From positions 1-25,259 of the IMG/VR virus record IMGVR_UViG_3300034102_000007: DNA of 25,259 bases, one strand, 5' to 3'. Below are positions 22,151-25,259 of the stretch, piece by piece. The translations under genes were made by a program, and so were the position numbers. Under the pieces are notes generated by a model. The model had not been told where the DNA came from. It did not search any database and was given only the letters and a program-made list of their open reading frames with translations. How positions within the stretch are numbered: position 1 is the first letter of the stretch; every line of letters begins with the position of its first letter. The stretch is from a virus.

Positions 22151-22369
22151 TTATTCTCCTAATAAAGTTTTCTTCTGTAAAGTTTCTTCTTCTGTTAATC
22201 CTTCTGGACCAGTTAAGATTGTAGATGATCTACCTTTACGTTTACGTTTAATTTCAGCTTGTTCAGCAGCAACTTTTGCTTTTCTTTCTTCATCATCAAA
22301 AGCAGGTGGCGGCGCTGGTGGTGGCGGAGGTGGCGGCGGCGCCGGAGCTTTAGGCATTAAAAATCCCAT
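22151..22369 (-). CDS. Tandem mini-protein 1, polyproline linker and KRKGRS-LLG motif
   Basis: This 72-aa protein starts MGFLMPKAPA, followed by an almost pure proline/alanine stretch (about residues 7-27), an acidic-basic helix (DDEERKAKVAAEQAEIKRKR) and the ending KGRSSTILTGPEG...KKTLLGE. The polyproline part makes a GC-rich patch in an AT-rich genome. GGAGAA five bases before the ATG is a strong site. As first of the three copies after terminase it is probably virion-associated, but no activity can be stated. Confidence 0.75.
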   Translation of the reverse strand: MGFLMPKAPAPPPPPPPPAPPPAFDDEERKAKVAAEQAEIKRKRKGRSSTILTGPEGLTEEETLQKKTLLGE

Positions 22370-22371
22370 CG

Positions 22372-22407
22372 CTATTCTCCTAAAAATTTTGTTAAGTTTT
22401 GTAACAT
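22372..22407 (-). CDS. Possible 11-residue ORF upstream of the mini-gene row
   Basis: The minus strand reads MLQNLTKFLGE and stops with TAG, four bases before the next start. Its GGA-GAA codons supply the ribosome-binding site of mini-protein 1, as the ends of the mini-genes do for their followers. It could be a leader peptide or a shrunken fourth copy that kept only its LGE ending. It lacks a clear ribosome-binding site, so it may be chance. Confidence 0.2.
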   Translation of the reverse strand: MLQNLTKFLGE

Positions 22408-22446
22408 GTTAAATCCATATTATATTATTTACTGTTCGTAAATACC

Positions 22447-23724
22447 TTATTTAGAAAAGATCTTATACTCAGAATCTGTAGCTCTAGGCATAGACGTACT
22501 CTTTGTTAAAACATCATTAACTGATAATGCTAAATATCTAAAAGCATCTGCAGCATGAGAAGACCAGGCATGTACAGGTTTACTATGAAATATCTTCATC
22601 TTTTCGTTATATTTTCTATGGTAGTGTCTTAATGCATCAACTAGATGTTTACAATTATCCATGTCAATCCAACATCTAGGTAAGATCATTTTAGCGGAAT
22701 GGATCCCATCTTCCAGCGGCAGTTTCGGCAAAATTTTAAAATTAATACCTAACTGATAAGCAACATCTCTTCTAGTCTTGCCAGAGGAAAATTCAGTAAC
22801 CTCTATATCATGCGGTGCATAATGTGTTTTATAATAGTAATCTTTCTTGCTAACAATATCGCAGTAGTGTGGTAAACCTTCTTTGTTGTTTTCGTAGTAA
22901 TCTATTATATGAATTGCAGCTCCAATTTGTTGGTAGAATATTATAGCTGTAGAATCTCCAACTCCAATATCCCAAGATGTATTAACTGGGAATGCCGGAT
23001 TGTAAGGAACTCTAGTTAATTGTTTTTTATCTTCTAAATCTTTTATAATAGATCCAAAAATAGATCCTGATATATTTGCTATCCAGGAGCATTCAAATTC
23101 TTGTTGATATTTTTCTTCTCCCATTTGCTCTCTTGCAGCTTTTAATTCTCCTTCATCAACTATGTTTGTTTTGGATGCTGGAGCTGTATAAGCAAACCAA
23201 TCATCATGGGTTAATGCATACTGATATAATTCATAAAACTGATTTGACATTCCAGCAGGGGTTCCAATAAAAACGCACCATCCTTTTCTGTCTGACAAAC
23301 AGGGTCTAAGAACTTCATTCCAAAGTGTTGGATCTATTTGCGCCATCTCATCGCAACAAGCTCCATCTAAAAATATACCCCTAATGCTATCAGGTGTTTC
23401 AGAAGATAGCAGGGTTATTCTGGCGCCATTGGGTAGATCGCATCTCAATTCTGTTTCGTGAAATCTAACTCCAGGAATAACACCAGCATATTGTTTTAAA
23501 TAATCCCAAGCAATGTTTTTCGCTTGGCGATATGTTGGAGCGATATAGGCATATCTAGGATTCTTTTTTGTGTTTAGCAGTGCCTCAATAAGTAAATGAT
23601 TAATTAACATTACTGATTTGCCAAACCTTCTATGACAAGCAAGTACAGAAAAGCGGAACTCTTTTAGCTTTTCATGCAGCTCTTTTTGCTGGGGTCTAGG
23701 ATCGTAAGGTATATCAACTATCAT
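22447..23724 (-). CDS. terL: Terminase large subunit
   Basis: This 425-aa protein carries the packaging ATPase and nuclease. Walker A is CHRRFGKS (30-37), Walker B with catalytic Glu is IFLDGACCDEM (117-127), and a coupling-type motif is FIGTPAG (152-158). The RNase H-like nuclease has SWDIGVGDSTA (250-260, first Asp 252), the HDIEVTEFSSGKTRRDVA segment (304-321) and a final SHAADAFRYLA (388-398, Asp 392). The protein docks on the portal, drives DNA into the head and cuts it. It is shorter than T7 gp19 (586 aa) and close in size to other small podovirus terminases. The start overlaps the previous stop (TAATG). No strong ribosome-binding site, so coupling is likely. Confidence 0.95.
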   Translation of the reverse strand: MIVDIPYDPRPQQKELHEKLKEFRFSVLACHRRFGKSVMLINHLLIEALLNTKKNPRYAYIAPTYRQAKNIAWDYLKQYAGVIPGVRFHETELRCDLPNGARITLLSSETPDSIRGIFLDGACCDEMAQIDPTLWNEVLRPCLSDRKGWCVFIGTPAGMSNQFYELYQYALTHDDWFAYTAPASKTNIVDEGELKAAREQMGEEKYQQEFECSWIANISGSIFGSIIKDLEDKKQLTRVPYNPAFPVNTSWDIGVGDSTAIIFYQQIGAAIHIIDYYENNKEGLPHYCDIVSKKDYYYKTHYAPHDIEVTEFSSGKTRRDVAYQLGINFKILPKLPLEDGIHSAKMILPRCWIDMDNCKHLVDALRHYHRKYNEKMKIFHSKPVHAWSSHAADAFRYLALSVNDVLTKSTSMPRATDSEYKIFSK

Positions 23725-23915
23725 TAGTGTATCTTTGGCATATCAGAAATATCATCTATTTTATGATAATCAATTCCAATCTTTTTTAAAATTTTGTTTG
23801 CGAATTTATCCATGTGATCGTTATCCTGGAATCCATTAAAATGAATTACCAAAGAACCAGAATCTTCATTTACAAATAACAAAGCTGTAATTAATGCGTC
23901 ATCTTGTTTAGACAT
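23724..23915 (-). CDS. 63-aa acidic protein coupled to terL
   Basis: The protein reads MSKQDDALITALLFVNEDSG then LVIHFNGFQDNDHMDKFANKILKKIG and ends DDISDMPKIH. It is a compact alpha/beta protein with no membrane span. Similar short genes precede the large terminase in marine phages; no function is known. It shares one base with the terL start (TAATG), so it may set terL translation. No ribosome-binding site is seen before its ATG. Confidence 0.65.
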   Translation of the reverse strand: MSKQDDALITALLFVNEDSGSLVIHFNGFQDNDHMDKFANKILKKIGIDYHKIDDISDMPKIH

Positions 23916-24223
23916 GGTGATCGTGTGCCTGTGTGTGTGAAATTCCCAATATAGATATAAATAATTTTGGCGCCAGGAAATTGGGGTATACCCCCCTAAA
24001 TGTTCTTGGTTTGTTCGCTAAAATCCAAGCAATACAACCTACACTGCATTTCCGATAATTAACAGTTATCACCCATGCACTGCAACATACTGCTTTTATT
24101 ACTAATGATAACTTATAGGTTATCACTAGCAACCTGTAATTGTGTAGCAATAAACCGCATAGAATATAGAAAGAACTCCATAACGCGCGCGCAAGACTGT
24201 GTGCCAATGTATACATTAACCAA
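23916..24223. other. Gene-poor 308-bp stretch with dyads between terS and terL genes
   Basis: No convincing gene fits here. It contains GGGGTATACCCC (23983-23994, self-complementary), GGCGCC (23969-23974), and three copies of a GTTATCA element: GTTATCAC at 24065-24072, TGATAAC at 24106-24112 and GTTATCAC at 24119-24126; the last two form a 7-bp inverted pair with a six-base spacer. A CGCGCGCG run lies near 24183-24191, unusual in this AT-rich sequence. Lying just downstream of the terminase small subunit gene, it is a candidate packaging-recognition or regulatory site. I found no tRNA-like structure and no clear terminator. Confidence 0.45.
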
Positions 24224-24673
24224 CTATTCCACATTATCAGCATCAACCTGTATTGTTTTCTTAACCTCTCCACCCCAACGTATAGTAATTGTGTTATCCT
24301 GTTTAATCTCTTGCTTAGACTTCTCACCAAAGATATCTGATATCAATTTACTAACCATCCAACGTACATGCGTTAACTTCTCTCGCCAATACATCATCTC
24401 CTGATTACTCTTGGGGTTTGCTAACTCTTCGTTAATCTCATCAAGCAAAGTAAATGCACCAATCCTTCTCGCTTTCATTACTGTTAAATAAATCTTATCG
24501 TCTTCACGCATCCATTTGTAAACTGTAGATAAACTTGGCATCGTTTTATCTTTACAAATTTTAGTGAGTGGAATTCCCTTCTCTAGCTCAGTAGAGATTT
24601 TATCAAGTGTTATTAATTGTTGAGCTGTCTTCTCTTGGATCTCGCTGCTTAATGTATTTTGCTCTGAGTTCAT
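24224..24673 (-). CDS. terS: Terminase small subunit
   Basis: This 149-aa protein has a helix-turn-helix of the Sf6-type small terminase near residues 34-58: GIPLTKICKDKTMPSLSTVYKWMRED, followed by KIYLTVMKARRIGAFTLLDEINEEL, a coiled-coil hairpin with YWREKLTHVRWMVSKLISDIFGEKSKQE, and a short beta end (NTITIRWGGEVKKTIQVD). Such proteins form a ring that binds the packaging site and hands DNA to TerL. The ATG at 24673 lies inside the end of the HGG gene (71-base overlap); no other Met occurs before the helix-turn-helix, so this start is kept although its ribosome-binding site is poor. Confidence 0.88.
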   Translation of the reverse strand: MNSEQNTLSSEIQEKTAQQLITLDKISTELEKGIPLTKICKDKTMPSLSTVYKWMREDDKIYLTVMKARRIGAFTLLDEINEELANPKSNQEMMYWREKLTHVRWMVSKLISDIFGEKSKQEIKQDNTITIRWGGEVKKTIQVDADNVE

Positions 24674-24929
24674 CTTCAGTTAAATGTTTTAAAAACTTTA
24701 AGTTACGTAATGCTTTGAGTTTACCTTCAATCGTCTTAGCATTCCAATCACTCATCCCACCATGATTTTTACATCTATAAAAACCAGACTTCATCAGGTA
24801 ACCTTTTGCCTTACATCTTACAGTGTACTTACTTCCCCTCGTCATACTATCGCACTGAATCTTATGTAAAGGTTTCCCAACCATATCTTGTGGATTATCT
24901 AAGCGAACATACAACCTATTGCAACACAT
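24603..24929 (-). CDS. HGG-motif (zinc-knuckle-like) protein next to terminase
   Basis: This 108-aa protein contains RCKAKGYLMKSGFYRCKNHGGMS (Cys 39, Cys 53, His 56, then Gly-Gly), the HGG-type motif often found in small phage proteins encoded beside the small terminase. It is preceded by CDSMTRGSKYTV with another Cys (26), so a Cys/His metal site is plausible. The C-terminal half is a basic helix (TIEGKLKALRNLKFLKHLTEDEL). The context suggests a role with DNA or terminase, not shown. The ATG at 24929 has no strong ribosome-binding site. Confidence 0.7.
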   Translation of the reverse strand: MCCNRLYVRLDNPQDMVGKPLHKIQCDSMTRGSKYTVRCKAKGYLMKSGFYRCKNHGGMSDWNAKTIEGKLKALRNLKFLKHLTEDELRAKYIKQRDPREDSSTINNT

Positions 24930-24941
24930 AAGTTATAAACA

Positions 24942-25073
24942 CTAATCCGGTATTGGTTCTTGTTTTTTGAACCTGTGTATTTTAAACCTCTTGCCTGAAG
25001 CTCTTTCCTCAACGCACACAAATTCCCCCTCAATACCAATAGGTTTAAATTTAACTAAGTATTTATCATCCAT
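24942..25073 (-). CDS. 43-aa basic protein; longer upstream reading doubted
   Basis: From the ATG at 25073 the protein reads MDDKYLVKFKPIGIEGEFVC and ends KRFKIHRFKKQEPIPD, a small beta-type, basic protein of unknown function. The frame stays open upstream to a GTG at 25253 (103 residues), but that part crosses a region with two 15-bp direct repeats in different frames, an AT-rich TATAAT segment and unusual composition, so I judge it non-coding. The ATG has no purine-rich ribosome-binding site, which leaves the start uncertain. Confidence 0.5.
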   Translation of the reverse strand: MDDKYLVKFKPIGIEGEFVCVEERASGKRFKIHRFKKQEPIPD

Positions 25074-25133
25074 AGGGATGGGGGATCTGGGATTAAACTG
25101 AGTTGGGTTTTTACTAAAATTTTTATATCTACT

Positions 25134-25139
25134 ATTATA
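25134..25139 (-). promoter_or_regulatory. Candidate -10 box of a late-operon promoter
   Basis: The minus strand reads TATAAT here, a perfect -10, inside an AT-rich stretch (about 25103-25165). No good -35 is found 16-18 bases upstream, but two 15-bp direct repeats lie just beyond. That arrangement fits a promoter dependent on an activator. Transcription would run into the HGG and terminase genes. Confidence 0.4.
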
Positions 25140-25167
25140 GTTATATATATCTAGTTTATTATTATGC

Positions 25168-25204
25168 CTGTGAGGCACATCTGAGTGTTCTGTGAGGCAC
25201 ATCT
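25168..25204. repeat. Two 15-bp direct repeats with 22-bp period
   Basis: CTGTGAGGCACATCT occurs at 25168-25182 and 25190-25204. The 22-bp spacing, about two helical turns, puts both copies on the same face of the DNA, as for paired protein-binding sites. Relative to the TATAAT at 25134-25139 they would be centred about 48 and 70 bases before the expected transcription start. Because 22 is not a multiple of three they do not encode a peptide repeat. Confidence 0.75.
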
Positions 25205-25259
25205 TGTTTTGAAGCGGTAATGTATAAGATTGCGTGGATCTTAGTCTATGCACGATTAT

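Noticed and set aside
22128-22412. Glycine-rich plus-strand frame opposite the mini-genes
   Set aside because: The polyglycine is the complement of the polyproline codons of mini-protein 1; there is no start signal.
23908-24330. 140-aa minus-strand frame across the gene-free stretch
   Set aside because: It overlaps the terminase small subunit by over 100 bases, has odd Leu/Arg/Cys-rich composition and no ribosome-binding site or family features.
24075-24404. 109-aa plus-strand frame
   Set aside because: Antisense to the small terminase and the gene-free stretch, with no start signal and random-looking composition.
25074-25253. N-terminal 60 residues of a 103-aa protein
   Set aside because: The stretch holds direct repeats out of frame with each other and a TATAAT segment, so a regulatory reading is preferred, though translation is not excluded.

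Overview
The window is the late (structural) region of an AT-rich, T7-like short-tailed phage (podovirus). The gene set, the low G+C and the style of the small accessory proteins resemble marine podoviruses such as those of SAR11 (pelagiphages). That host assignment is inference. Nearly all genes lie on the minus strand, so the biological reading direction is from high to low coordinates.

In transcription order: a promoter-like segment with two 15-bp direct repeats and a small protein (25259-24942); a zinc-knuckle-like HGG protein and the terminase small subunit (24929-24224); a gene-poor stretch of about 308 bp with dyads that could hold a packaging or regulatory site (24223-23916); a 63-aa protein and the terminase large subunit (23915-22447); three tandem paralogous mini-proteins sharing one C-terminal motif (22369-21648); portal, Bbp19-like protein, scaffold, major capsid protein and a probable decoration protein (21646-17439); a strong hairpin terminator placed like T7 T-phi (17419-17392); two small paralogs; tail tubular proteins A and B (16964-14128); the internal or ejected virion proteins (14138-4928); the T7-gp17-like tail fibre (4887-3025); then a fibre-tip region, a glycosyltransferase and small genes (2987-1).

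The most interesting part is 1095-2768. A short tail-fibre gene with its small partner gene on the minus strand faces a second fibre C-terminal module with its own small partner gene on the plus strand. The two modules meet tail to tail and share one TTAA for both stop codons. The plus-strand module has no N-terminus of its own. Both fibre sequences carry the same 19-bp segment in inverted orientation and in matching reading frame. Inversion between these copies would swap the fibre tip in frame, giving a 258-aa instead of a 269-aa protein. This is the logic of the Mu G-segment and P1 C-segment. No recombinase gene is visible in this window.

Other notable points: a 1163-aa virion protein combines a ParB-like motif with a zeta-toxin-like P-loop kinase domain, so an enzyme of toxin type may be carried into the host with the DNA; the three tandem mini-genes use their own last codons as the ribosome-binding site of the next gene; and the main fibre has a long Ser/Asn/Ala heptad shaft that could vary in length.
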